In this document: positions 1 through 6,546 of the stretch, in pieces
Layout of the letters: every line of letters begins with the position of its first letter
Position numbering within the stretch: position 1 is the first letter of the stretch
Assembly (NCBI GenBank): GCA_950061135.1
Contig: CATLVU010000020.1
Span: forward strand, 1-32,262
Origin: an uncultured Oligoflexia bacterium
Lineage (GTDB): Bacteria > Bdellovibrionota > Bacteriovoracia > Bacteriovoracales > Bacteriovoracaceae
Length of the DNA: 32,262 bases
Direction of reading: 5' to 3'
The notes under the pieces: generated by a model
Databases searched by the model: none
The model's input: only the letters and a program-made list of their open reading frames with translations
What the model was told of the DNA's origin: nothing
Program-made: the position numbers and the translations under genes

Positions 1-2
1 AA

Positions 3-1478
3 CACTCTGAAGAAATACTTGATTTAATGCATGCAAAAGAAGTACTAGATCAAGATCATTTTGACCTTGAAACTATCAAAGAAAGAATTTTAGAACATTT
101 AGCTGTTCGTACTTTAAAAGGTGGATCAGTTAAAGGACCTATACTTTGTTTTTCTGGGCCTCCAGGGGTTGGTAAAACATCACTAGGAAAATCGATTGCC
201 AAGGCGACAGGACGAGAGTTTGTTCGCATTAGTCTTGGTGGGGTAAAAGATGAGTCTGAAATTCGAGGGCATAGAAGAACATATGTAGGCTCTATGCCTG
301 GAAGATTTATTCAAGCTATGAAACAAGCAAAAACAGTTAATCCTGTTATTATGCTTGATGAGCTAGACAAATTAGGTTCCGACTACAAAGGTGATCCATC
401 GAGTGCACTACTAGAAGTTCTGGACCCTGAACAAAACTCTAGTTTTAGAGATCACTTTTTAAATGTTCCTTATGATTTATCTCAAGTTATGTTTATCGCA
501 ACAGCAAATATGCTAGAAAATATTCCTGGACCGCTTAGAGATAGAATGGAAGTTATAAACTTGAGTGGTTATACACAAGAAGAAAAACTAGCTATTTCTA
601 AAAAATATTTAATTCCAAAGCAAATGGATGAAAATGGAATAACAGATGATCATATCGAATTTCACGATGAAGGTGTTATCTCTGTAATCGATGGCTTTAC
701 TATGGAAGCCGGGTTAAGAAATCTTGAAAGACAAATTGGATCATTATGCCGAAAGGTCGCTAAAAAAATTGCGATCGGAGAATCATCCAAAACTCATATT
801 TTATCTCAAACCGTTGATGAGTTACTCGGACCTGCTCTTTATTCTAAAGAAGACATTAAAGAGTATGATGAAGTTGGTGTTGCTACAGGGCTTGCTTGGA
901 CAGCAGCTGGAGGGCAAATACTATTTATCGAATCAACAAAGATGAAAGGTAAAGGTATAACATTAACAGGGAAGCTCGGTGATGTTATGCGAGAATCTGC
1001 TCAGGCCGCGATGGGGTTTATTCGCGCAAACGCTGAAGAATTTGGCATTCCTCATGAAATGTTTGATGAAAATGAAATTCATATTCACTTACCGGCAGGT
1101 GCTATTCCTAAAGATGGCCCAAGTGCAGGGATAACTCTAGCAACATCAATTGTTTCTTTATTAACTGATACACTAATTAGCAAAGATATTGCGATGACTG
1201 GAGAAATCACATTAACCGGAAAAGTGCTTCCTGTTGGTGGGATTAAAGAAAAAGCTCTTGCAGCCATGAGAGTTGGAATTGAAACTGTTATTATTCCTTG
1301 GAAAAACCAAAAAGACTTAGTCGATATTCCAGAGGAATTTAGAAAGAAAATCAACTTTGTACCAGTTAAAAACTTTAATGAAGTCCTGCAAGTAGCAATA
1401 CTTGACTGGGAGCCTAAGAAGATTAAAGCAAAAAATACAAAAACCAGACCACAAAAGCCTACTAATATGGCCGCTTAA
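3..1478 (+). CDS. lon: ATP-dependent protease Lon, C-terminal part (5' end outside window)
   Basis: The frame is open from the left edge, so the amino-terminal substrate-binding domain lies outside the window. What remains is the AAA+ ATPase plus the protease domain. Counting from the Met at base 27, Walker A is GPPGVGKT (44-51) and Walker B is VIMLDELDK (D111, E112). The protease carries the Lon Ser-Lys dyad: Ser366 in PKDGPSAG and Lys409 in GGIKEKA, with the 43-residue spacing known for E. coli Lon. Lon is a cytoplasmic homohexamer that degrades damaged and regulatory proteins. The tail after the protease domain is short and rich in Lys and Thr. A terminator follows, so lon probably ends its own transcript. 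The family assignment is secure; the true start cannot be seen. Confidence 0.97.
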   Translation, partial: HSEEILDLMHAKEVLDQDHFDLETIKERILEHLAVRTLKGGSVKGPILCFSGPPGVGKTSLGKSIAKATGREFVRISLGGVKDESEIRGHRRTYVGSMPGRFIQAMKQAKTVNPVIMLDELDKLGSDYKGDPSSALLEVLDPEQNSSFRDHFLNVPYDLSQVMFIATANMLENIPGPLRDRMEVINLSGYTQEEKLAISKKYLIPKQMDENGITDDHIEFHDEGVISVIDGFTMEAGLRNLERQIGSLCRKVAKKIAIGESSKTHILSQTVDELLGPALYSKEDIKEYDEVGVATGLAWTAAGGQILFIESTKMKGKGITLTGKLGDVMRESAQAAMGFIRANAEEFGIPHEMFDENEIHIHLPAGAIPKDGPSAGITLATSIVSLLTDTLISKDIAMTGEITLTGKVLPVGGIKEKALAAMRVGIETVIIPWKNQKDLVDIPEEFRKKINFVPVKNFNEVLQVAILDWEPKKIKAKNTKTRPQKPTNMAA

Positions 1479-1488
1479 TAAATCACTC

Positions 1489-1535
1489 AGAAGAAGACTT
1501 TAAATCTTCTTCTGTTTTGATCTTTCTTTTTTTTG
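1489..1535 (+). terminator. Rho-independent terminator after lon
   Basis: A perfect 9-bp stem (1489-1497 with 1505-1513, AGAAGAAGA/TCTTCTTCT) with a 7-base loop lies 11 bases after the lon stop. It is followed by an interrupted T-rich tract up to about 1535. The stem is AT-rich, so its strength is uncertain, but position and T tract fit an intrinsic terminator. Confidence 0.7.
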
Positions 1536-1544
1536 AAGTAGAAT
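1517..1544 (+). promoter_or_regulatory. Sigma-70-like promoter placed for a leaderless cheY-like mRNA
   Basis: TTGATC, a 16-base spacer, then TAGAAT (1539-1544). Only six bases separate the -10 box from the ATG at 1551, so transcription would start at or next to the A of ATG. No clear Shine-Dalgarno sequence is present. Confidence 0.5.
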
Positions 1545-1550
1545 TGTTTT

Positions 1551-1940
1551 ATGAATAAAAAAGATGCTCGTATTTTAGTAGTGGATGATTCTGATTTTTC
1601 CCGAAAAGAAATCTCAAAATATTTAGAAGCAGCAAATTTAAATGTTGTTGGAGAAGCTTCAAGTGCAAAAGAGGCCACAAACTTTATCAAAGATCGTCAT
1701 GTGGATATTGCAATTGTTGATATTGTAATGCCTGAAATTAGTGGGCTTGAATTAACTGAATTTATCGTTGAGAATAATCCTGACACTGCAGTTATTTGTA
1801 TCTCTTCTTTGGCGCAAGAAAATATAGTCATGGAGGCAATTTCTGCCGGAGCTTCAGATTTCATCCAAAAACCGATAAAACAAGAACAGCTATTAGAATC
1901 AATCTACAAGCTACTTAGTAATGGATTTGATAACTTATGA
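1551..1940 (+). CDS. Single-domain CheY-like response regulator
   Basis: The protein is 129 aa, the length of a stand-alone receiver domain, with no output domain. All expected receiver residues are present: acidic pair D12-D13, phospho-acceptor D57 in VDIVMP, switch Ser at 85/86 in CISS, and K107 in QKPIK. It should be phosphorylated on D57 by a histidine kinase not seen here and act by protein contact in the cytoplasm. The next gene overlaps its stop by 4 bases (ATGA), which implies translational coupling, and that gene carries a CheC-type phosphatase signature. Whether it serves flagellar chemotaxis or another path (for example pilus control) cannot be told from sequence. The gene appears to be transcribed from its own promoter right at the start codon. 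Confidence 0.92.
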   Translation: MNKKDARILVVDDSDFSRKEISKYLEAANLNVVGEASSAKEATNFIKDRHVDIAIVDIVMPEISGLELTEFIVENNPDTAVICISSLAQENIVMEAISAGASDFIQKPIKQEQLLESIYKLLSNGFDNL

Positions 1941-2410
1941 TTTTAGAAACAGGAAAACCACTTAGTCTGGACTTTTATTTAAGAAAGGCATTACCTGAAG
2001 AGTTAAATATATTTAATCATATTTACTTAGTTTCAGATACTCCCTTATTAAAATCTAATAAGATTGTAGAGAAAACTAAATATGAGAATGCTATCAAGTT
2101 TATTTTACAGGGCGATCTTCAAGGTCATTGTCTATGTTTTATAGATACTTATGAGCACAAACTTGAATCCACTCAATTAAATGAACTTCAATCGGTATTT
2201 AAGGAAAGTGCCAATATCCTTCTTGGAAATACTCTTTCAGCTCTAGAAAAAAATTATCTTGTTTCAATTTCACATCCTATGGAACAAGGAAGGTTAAGTT
2301 CTTACAAAATTGAAGATTCTTTTGATTCATACAGTACAAGTTACAAACTTATCTACAATCTAAAAGAGTATTATGTTCGTTTAGTATTTCAAATAAGAGA
2401 AAAAAGATGA
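1937..2410 (+). CDS. CheC/CheX-like protein, putative partner of the receiver protein
   Basis: A 157-aa soluble protein whose ATGA start overlaps the stop of the cheY-like gene. Residues 86-98 contain S-x3-E-x2-N (S86, E90, N93) followed by I-L-L-G-N. This matches the CheC/CheX/FliY phosphatase signature [D/S]-x3-E-x2-N, and a proline follows at residue 114, close to the position expected in that signature. Members of that family dephosphorylate CheY-P. The rest of the chain is not recognisable to me. Seen: the motif and the coupling to a receiver gene. Inferred: that it binds or dephosphorylates the neighbour. Only one such motif is present, as in CheX; CheC has two. Confidence 0.6.
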   Translation: MILETGKPLSLDFYLRKALPEELNIFNHIYLVSDTPLLKSNKIVEKTKYENAIKFILQGDLQGHCLCFIDTYEHKLESTQLNELQSVFKESANILLGNTLSALEKNYLVSISHPMEQGRLSSYKIEDSFDSYSTSYKLIYNLKEYYVRLVFQIREKR

Positions 2411-2607
2411 TCAAATTTTTCATTAAACTTGTTTGCTATTTCACTCTAAGTTTTTACATTCTAACTCTTGAGTCAGGTAATGAGACTCTGTTTAATAAAT
2501 TACATCGTCTCTCTACCCCATACAAAGAATCTTTTCAGATCCATTCAATCATTTACTTAGAAAAAGCTAAAAGCTTTGCACAAAAAATTTTAGTAGACCA
2601 AAAATAA
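2407..2607 (+). CDS. Small membrane-anchored protein of unknown function
   Basis: A 66-aa protein starting with ATGA overlapping the previous stop, so it is the third member of a coupled trio with the CheY-like and CheC-like genes. Residues 3-21 are hydrophobic (start MIKFFIKLVCYF) and look like one membrane anchor or uncleaved signal. The remainder is charged and probably faces the periplasm. No family is recognised. The translational coupling supports that it is real; function is unknown. Confidence 0.55.
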   Translation: MIKFFIKLVCYFTLSFYILTLESGNETLFNKLHRLSTPYKESFQIHSIIYLEKAKSFAQKILVDQK

Positions 2608-2613
2608 TACTTT

Positions 2614-2790
2614 CTAGTCTCTGGTTGTACCTTTTGCTTCAGAGTCTTCAGTGTCTACAATTGATGTAGAAGCTAGGTTTTCTGAATCAGAACAAATTGT
2701 CGCACCAACTGCTTCGTTTCCATCTGCAATCTGACCAGCAAAAGAACCTGTTGATACTATTAGTGCCAATAAAATAAATAATGTTTTCAT
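2614..2790 (-). CDS. Small secreted peptide, copy 1
   Basis: A 58-aa reading frame with a strong Shine-Dalgarno (AAAGGAGAG) before its ATG. It opens with a signal peptide, MKTLFILLALIVSTGSFA, with probable cleavage after Ala18. That leaves an acidic mature peptide of about 40 residues with one cysteine (C33). It differs from copy 2 only at residues 11 (Ile for Met) and 56 (Thr for Ile). Two nearly identical copies with conserved frame, signal peptide, ribosome site and promoter argue that it is a real gene. A sigma-54 promoter lies upstream, separated from the gene by a MITE-like insert. No known family; the single Cys could allow a dimer or lipid link, but no lipobox is seen. Confidence 0.8.
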   Translation of the reverse strand: MKTLFILLALIVSTGSFAGQIADGNEAVGATICSDSENLASTSIVDTEDSEAKGTTRD

Positions 2791-2810
2791 ACTCTCTCCT
2801 TTCTAATTAT

Positions 2811-2933
2811 ATACCAATTACAGGAATTAATGGTAGGTAGGCGAGCAATGAGGAGTCACCGGAATGTACAATTAGTACTTGAGGATGACGACAAAGCAGC
2901 TCAACGACCCTAGCGTTAATTACCGTTTGGTAT
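2811..2933. mobile_element. MITE-like 123-bp insert with terminal inverted repeats
   Basis: Present in copy 1 of the duplication and absent at the same place in copy 2, so it is an insertion or copy 2 has lost it. The ends are inverted repeats: ATACCAA at 2811-2817 and TTGGTAT at 2927-2933, extended imperfectly inward (AATTAA, TAGG). It has no coding capacity. An internal palindrome surrounds GTACAATTAGTAC. It resembles, from memory, short intergenic repeats common in marine gammaproteobacteria; this is not verified. Confidence 0.65.
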
Positions 2934-2949
2934 TAGGTACATTTATTAA

Positions 2950-2965
2950 TGCATAGACTATGCCA
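2950..2965 (-). promoter_or_regulatory. Sigma-54 promoter of peptide copy 1
   Basis: On the minus strand TGGCATAGTCTATGCA fits the -24/-12 consensus (TGGCAC, N5, TTGCW) with GG and GC separated by exactly 10 bases. Transcription should start near 2939, giving a leader of about 148 nt that contains the whole MITE-like insert. A 13-bp palindrome (TGCCTT-n-AAGGCA) lies just upstream of the -24 box in both copies. Confidence 0.75.
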
Positions 2966-3072
2966 AAGGAAAGTGCCTTTAAGGCATTGAAATTGTGTTT
3001 TGAGTCTGTAAAAAGTTTCTACAAGGAAAATTTAGTGTTTAAAAAGTTAACGAATTTGGATTTTTGAAAAAT

Positions 3073-3107
3073 TAAAAAAGCCCAAAGTTCTTATAAACAA
3101 TGGGCTT
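3073..3107 (-). terminator. Rho-independent terminator after peptide copy 2
   Basis: A 7-bp stem AAGCCCA/TGGGCTT (3101-3107 with 3078-3084) with a 16-base loop, followed on the minus strand by TTTT and an AT-rich run. It lies about 20 bases after the copy 2 stop, so copy 2 is transcribed as a single gene and not into copy 1. Confidence 0.75.
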
Positions 3108-3127
3108 AAAAATTAATAAAAGTTTTT

Positions 3128-3304
3128 TTAGTCTCTAATTGTACCCTTCGCTTCAGAGTCTTCAGTATCTACAATTGATGTAGAAGCTAGGTTTTCTGAA
3201 TCAGAACAAATTGTCGCACCAACTGCTTCGTTTCCGTCTGCGATCTGACCAGCAAAAGAACCTGTTGATACCATTAGGGCCAATAAAATAAATAATGTTT
3301 TCAT
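3128..3304 (-). CDS. Small secreted peptide, copy 2
   Basis: The 58-aa twin of the gene at 2614-2790, with the same signal peptide (cleavage after SFA), an acidic mature part of about 40 residues and a single Cys33. Its Shine-Dalgarno sequence GGAGAGAGA is followed closely by ATG. The sigma-54 promoter (3342-3357) is only about 38 bases upstream, giving a short leader of roughly 26 nt, unlike copy 1. A terminator follows the stop. Sigma-54 control implies an activator protein that responds to a signal, so the peptide is probably made in bulk under a particular condition. Function unknown; an envelope or secreted factor is the most that can be said. Confidence 0.82.
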   Translation of the reverse strand: MKTLFILLALMVSTGSFAGQIADGNEAVGATICSDSENLASTSIVDTEDSEAKGTIRD

Positions 3305-3341
3305 ACTCTCTCTCCTTTCTTATCTTAGGTACATTTATTAA

Positions 3342-3357
3342 TGCATAGACTGTGCCA
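3342..3357 (-). promoter_or_regulatory. Sigma-54 promoter of peptide copy 2
   Basis: TGGCACAGTCTATGCA on the minus strand: a perfect TGGCAC -24 element and TGC at -12 with consensus spacing. It lies about 85-100 bp downstream of the prepilin stop; the copied upstream block overlaps that gene's last codons. Confidence 0.8.
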
Positions 3358-3438
3358 AAGGAAAGTGCCTTCAAGGCATTGAAATTGTGTTTTGAGTCTG
3401 TAAAAAGTTTCTACAAGGAAAATTTAGTGTTTAAAAAA

Positions 3439-4521
3439 TTAACGATAATTACAGCATAAAACATGCAACTGCATTAATCTTCCGCCACCGGTGTAAGAAG
3501 ATCCATTATGAGAGGTTCCTGAATACCTTAGTCTAAAACCAGAAGCAATTTTATTATCAGGACAAGCATATTCGCTATTAGGGGCCATATCCCCTCCCGC
3601 AGGTGGTTTTGGGTAAGTAGCCCCCTGAGAAGCTTTATCATCGTCATATACAAGCCAAAAACAGCTTGCAACATCTCTTTTAATTAAATTTTCTGTTTTG
3701 CAATTTTCAGCAATTGAAGGGTCACCTATACAAATTTTATCTGCTTGAACGACATTTTCAGATGCCAGATCTGTATTAAGAATATTTCCCTCTTTAAAGC
3801 GAGCGCCTAGACATTCTCCGTCTATTAAGTTTCCACCGAGATTATTACAGGCTGTTTCAAAATACTCATCTGCATCTCCGTAGCAACCAACTATTGTTTT
3901 GTTTGCTCCTTCCTCAAGCATAGTCAGGTTCAAGTCAAAAAACTTATTAAAAGATGAGACGCCCCCTCGAGGACCTTTTATATGCTCATAGCCCACCCTG
4001 ATTTTTGCAGAATACTTCTGGAAAACCTTACTTGGATCATCTGAAATAGTAGGAGGTATACTTCCTGCCCCTGTATCAGGGTCAAAACTAACAGGATTAG
4101 CGGCTGTTCCAGAATATGGATTACCAATCGTACTAATCAATTGAGCATCTACTGAGCGTATTCGCCATTGAGCACCAGAAATGCTGAATTCTAAACCTTC
4201 TTGAATTAGTGTATTAGTTCCACCTGCTTCTCCATTGGTTAAAGCGTTGGCAGCAGGTATTGCCTGATATGTTTCAGTGGCAGGATCCGGAGGATCAGTA
4301 ATCGTTGTCACTCCCCCCAAAAATAAAGAACAAAGCCTTTGATTTGCAAGTATTTGTCTTATTTGATCATGTCTTGAATTAAAGTCTAGATTTGTATTTG
4401 CTCTTGTTGAAACTTGTTGAGCATTCTGCGAAACCTTCATTACTGCCAAACTTATAATGGCGACTAACCCAGCAGCAATCATTACTTCTAATAACGAAAC
4501 ACCATTTTGATTTTTAAGCAT
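3439..4521 (-). CDS. Prepilin-like protein with type IV N-methylation signal
   Basis: A 360-aa protein with a class III prepilin leader: MLKNQNG, then VSLLEVMIAAGLVAII, with Glu5 of the mature chain (E12) present and a hydrophobic helix to about residue 24. A prepilin peptidase would cut after Gly7. The long C-terminal part ends with a Cys-containing segment (ACPDNKIASGFRLRY ... LHVLCCNYR), possibly a disulphide-held tip or binding domain; that is inference. The size suits a minor pilin or pseudopilin adhesin more than a major subunit. The leader is not of the Flp type, so it should use a PilD-like peptidase elsewhere. The Shine-Dalgarno (AGAGGTGG) sits in the 3' arm of a terminator-like hairpin. 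Its upstream neighbours are a small secreted peptide and a YD-repeat protein. Confidence 0.85.
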   Translation of the reverse strand: MLKNQNGVSLLEVMIAAGLVAIISLAVMKVSQNAQQVSTRANTNLDFNSRHDQIRQILANQRLCSLFLGGVTTITDPPDPATETYQAIPAANALTNGEAGGTNTLIQEGLEFSISGAQWRIRSVDAQLISTIGNPYSGTAANPVSFDPDTGAGSIPPTISDDPSKVFQKYSAKIRVGYEHIKGPRGGVSSFNKFFDLNLTMLEEGANKTIVGCYGDADEYFETACNNLGGNLIDGECLGARFKEGNILNTDLASENVVQADKICIGDPSIAENCKTENLIKRDVASCFWLVYDDDKASQGATYPKPPAGGDMAPNSEYACPDNKIASGFRLRYSGTSHNGSSYTGGGRLMQLHVLCCNYR

Positions 4522-4526
4522 AAAAA

Positions 4527-4566
4527 AACCACCTCTACAGTCTTTTAGTTTACCATAGAAGTGGTT
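4527..4566 (-). terminator. Terminator-like hairpin that covers the prepilin ribosome site
   Basis: The arms 4556-4566 and 4527-4537 pair over 11 bases with one mismatch. On the minus strand the 3' arm TAGAGGTGGTT is followed by TTTTT and then the ATG of the prepilin gene at 4521. The same element could end transcripts of the upstream 67-aa gene and hide the AGGTGG ribosome site of the prepilin gene. Confidence 0.65.
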
Positions 4567-4591
4567 TGTATTTCAAACTTAAAACGCTATT

Positions 4592-4795
4592 TTAAGTTGA
4601 TGGATTATCACCCGCATCATCTTGAGCAGCAGGCTGATTTACAGGTGTATCACCGCTATCATCTGGTACAACTTTAGGAGCTGCATTTCTCTCGTCAGCA
4701 CAAGGCTGAGCTGCCGCAGGAGTTGGAGCGGGCTCGGAATCAGCATAAATAGTTGAACTAAATGTTAATGCTAAAATTAATAATATTTTTTTCAT
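4592..4795 (-). CDS. Small secreted Pro/Ala/Asp-rich peptide
   Basis: A 67-aa protein with a clear signal peptide, MKKILLILALTFSSTIYA, cleaved probably after Ala18. The mature part of about 49 residues is disordered-looking, rich in Pro, Ala and Asp, with one Cys (C32), ending in DDAGDNPST. A GAGG ribosome site precedes the ATG. It starts 18 bases after the YD-repeat stop, so the two are probably cotranscribed, and a terminator-like hairpin follows. In size, signal peptide, acidity and single Cys it resembles the 58-aa twin peptides nearby, but there is no clear sequence similarity. Function unknown. Confidence 0.7.
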   Translation of the reverse strand: MKKILLILALTFSSTIYADSEPAPTPAAAQPCADERNAAPKVVPDDSGDTPVNQPAAQDDAGDNPST

Positions 4796-4813
4796 ATTAT
4801 ACCTCGTTTTTTA

Positions 4814-6463
4814 TTACATATTTAAATTAACACCGGCTGGTTTCACTATCGCTAAAAGGTTTTGAAACGCTTGTGTTACTTGTAGTGCCATTTTATGTCC
4901 TGCTTTAGACTCAACACGCTTGATTTCACCGTAGTTATCGTAAGCGACTTGAATCTTACCTACTTTTTCCATTTCAATCTCAACGGGCTTACCTAAAGAG
5001 CTATATTTAAATGCAAGCACTCTTTTTTCTTTAGTTTTTGTATTTCGATCCACCATTTTTTGAATCTTACCTTTTGAGTTATAAATTAATAGCACTGCTT
5101 TACCATTAGAATTGACCGCTTTAGTTAAATTCCCTTTTTTGTCATAAGTAAAACTTGTCCAACCTGAATTATTAACAACTTTAGAGATTTTATTCAGCTT
5201 TGGATCATAATCTATTTTAACATATTCTCCCTTTGTAGAAGATTTTTTCGTTAAAAGGCCCTTATCATTGTATTCAAAGTTAGTTACATGTTTTCCTCTG
5301 GCAATTTTAACTGGCAGTCCACAACAAGCTGAATAAATTGTTTCTGTTTTTACACCACTGATTACTGTCAAAATTCTATACGTATATCTTTGACCGTCTG
5401 GTTTTGTTTTAATTTCGTACTCATATCTATTAGTAACTTTTTTGTTATTAAAGCCTTTTTTAGTTACTAAAGTCCAATAATGATCTCTTGGGTTTTTATC
5501 TGCAGCACCATATTCATATGCTGTAGTATCACCATTACGGTCAGTAATTTTTGAAATAAAAGATGTCTTTTGATCATATTCCATCATCATGGAATCTTCT
5601 TTTTCGCCTTTTTTCCTACCTGGATTATAAACAACCTTAGTTAGGTTATGACTTCCATCATATTCATATCCATATTGATTTCCGCCAATATCTTTAGAAT
5701 AAACAAGATTGTCATTTTCATATTTGAACAATGCTTTTTTATCGCCAAGTGACCATAATGCTTTCACTCTCCCATTTGCATACCAATCAAAAAATACTTG
5801 CTTTGCAAATGAATCTTTTATAGAGAAAAGTTTTTGATCTTTATAAGTTAATTCTACTTTATAATTATTTTTATCTACGGTTTTTACTAAGTTTCCGGCT
5901 TTATCAAAGTATTCTTTTAGGCCATCATTTGATTCTCTCATATAACCATCATTCGTTACTTTGATTTTCTGAATACCTCTATCGTTTGAATAAAGCTCTG
6001 ATCCTGAAGCTAATTGTGTTTTAACTTTAAACCTTCTTGCATATGCATGTCTTAATTCAGCATTATTCATTAGCTTTTCTAAAAGAGTTTTTTCCGCATT
6101 TCCTGTTAATGCTTTAGAGCTCTCTTTCATTTTAGCAATTATTTTTTGTGAAGCCTTTTTAGGATCAACGGTATTCTTTGGGCAAAACCTAGTTTTTCCA
6201 CCAGCACCATGTTCATGGATTACTGCACAGCCATCTGCCGAAGGAACTAGTTTTGTCTCGTAAACACTTCCCCAACCGAAACCAAACCAACCTTTCTCAG
6301 TCGATTTAGAATTATAGGTTCTTATTATTTCTAACTTCTTCCCTGTTCCTGGAACTGATATATCTCCATAAGAAATATAAAAATTACCATTTTTCAGGTT
6401 CACTCCACCAAAAGCTGATGACGTTAAAAATGACATTAAAATTAATAATTTACCGTACTTCAT
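4814..6463 (-). CDS. Secreted YD-repeat (RHS-like) protein
   Basis: A 549-aa protein with a signal peptide (MKYGKLLILMSFLTSSAFG). An RHS amino-terminal type segment follows (GNFYISYGDISVPGTGKKL ... RTYNSKS ... GWFGFGWGS). A run of YD-type repeats then extends to about residue 530, with units such as EYDGSHNLTKVVYNP and FTYDKKGNLTKAVNSNG. It stops at repeat level: no conserved RHS core end and no variable toxin domain is seen. It is therefore better read as a surface or secreted shell protein than as a polymorphic toxin. Start supported by AAAGGAAGGG before ATG. Followed by the 67-aa secreted peptide. YD-repeat proteins bind carbohydrate or encase cargo in other bacteria; a surface or adhesion role here is inference. 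Confidence 0.85.
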   Translation of the reverse strand: MKYGKLLILMSFLTSSAFGGVNLKNGNFYISYGDISVPGTGKKLEIIRTYNSKSTEKGWFGFGWGSVYETKLVPSADGCAVIHEHGAGGKTRFCPKNTVDPKKASQKIIAKMKESSKALTGNAEKTLLEKLMNNAELRHAYARRFKVKTQLASGSELYSNDRGIQKIKVTNDGYMRESNDGLKEYFDKAGNLVKTVDKNNYKVELTYKDQKLFSIKDSFAKQVFFDWYANGRVKALWSLGDKKALFKYENDNLVYSKDIGGNQYGYEYDGSHNLTKVVYNPGRKKGEKEDSMMMEYDQKTSFISKITDRNGDTTAYEYGAADKNPRDHYWTLVTKKGFNNKKVTNRYEYEIKTKPDGQRYTYRILTVISGVKTETIYSACCGLPVKIARGKHVTNFEYNDKGLLTKKSSTKGEYVKIDYDPKLNKISKVVNNSGWTSFTYDKKGNLTKAVNSNGKAVLLIYNSKGKIQKMVDRNTKTKEKRVLAFKYSSLGKPVEIEMEKVGKIQVAYDNYGEIKRVESKAGHKMALQVTQAFQNLLAIVKPAGVNLNM

Positions 6464-6518
6464 ATCCCTTCCTTTATGGGTGTATTTACTTTCTTAAGTT
6501 CTATTCGGATCAAACTTA

Positions 6519-6546
6519 ATTATACTTTAATTTTTATTACCTTTAA
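6519..6546 (-). promoter_or_regulatory. Possible promoter for the YD-repeat operon
   Basis: Minus-strand TTAAAG, 16-base spacer, TATAAT (6519-6524), overlapping the end of tadB. The -10 box is perfect and the -35 weak. No terminator separates tadB from the YD-repeat gene, so read-through from the pilus operon is also possible. Confidence 0.35.

Larger units (their letters stand above)
2614..3445 (-). repeat. Tandem duplication of a promoter plus secreted-peptide gene
   Basis: Unit A (2614-3053) and unit B (3128-3445) are near identical over the peptide gene, its sigma-54 promoter and about 90 bases upstream. Unit A differs by a 123-bp insert (2811-2933) and a few substitutions. Unit B extends into the last codons and stop of the prepilin gene, and unit A carries the same few bases as a relic, so the copied segment included the end of that gene. 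The 74 bases between the units hold a terminator. Confidence 0.85.

Noticed and set aside
724-945. Short open frame in lon and similar frames in cpaC, the ATPase gene and RecA
   Set aside because: All lie inside well-supported genes in other frames or on the opposite strand and show no start signals.
2811-2933. The insert as an integron attC site or riboswitch
   Set aside because: No attC core sites (GTTRRRY) at the ends, and the unmatched presence in one of two copies with inverted ends fits a mobile repeat better than a conserved leader.
4814-6463. YD-repeat protein as a polymorphic toxin with an immunity gene
   Set aside because: No RHS core end, no toxin domain after the repeats; the next gene codes for a secreted acidic peptide, not a cytoplasmic immunity protein.
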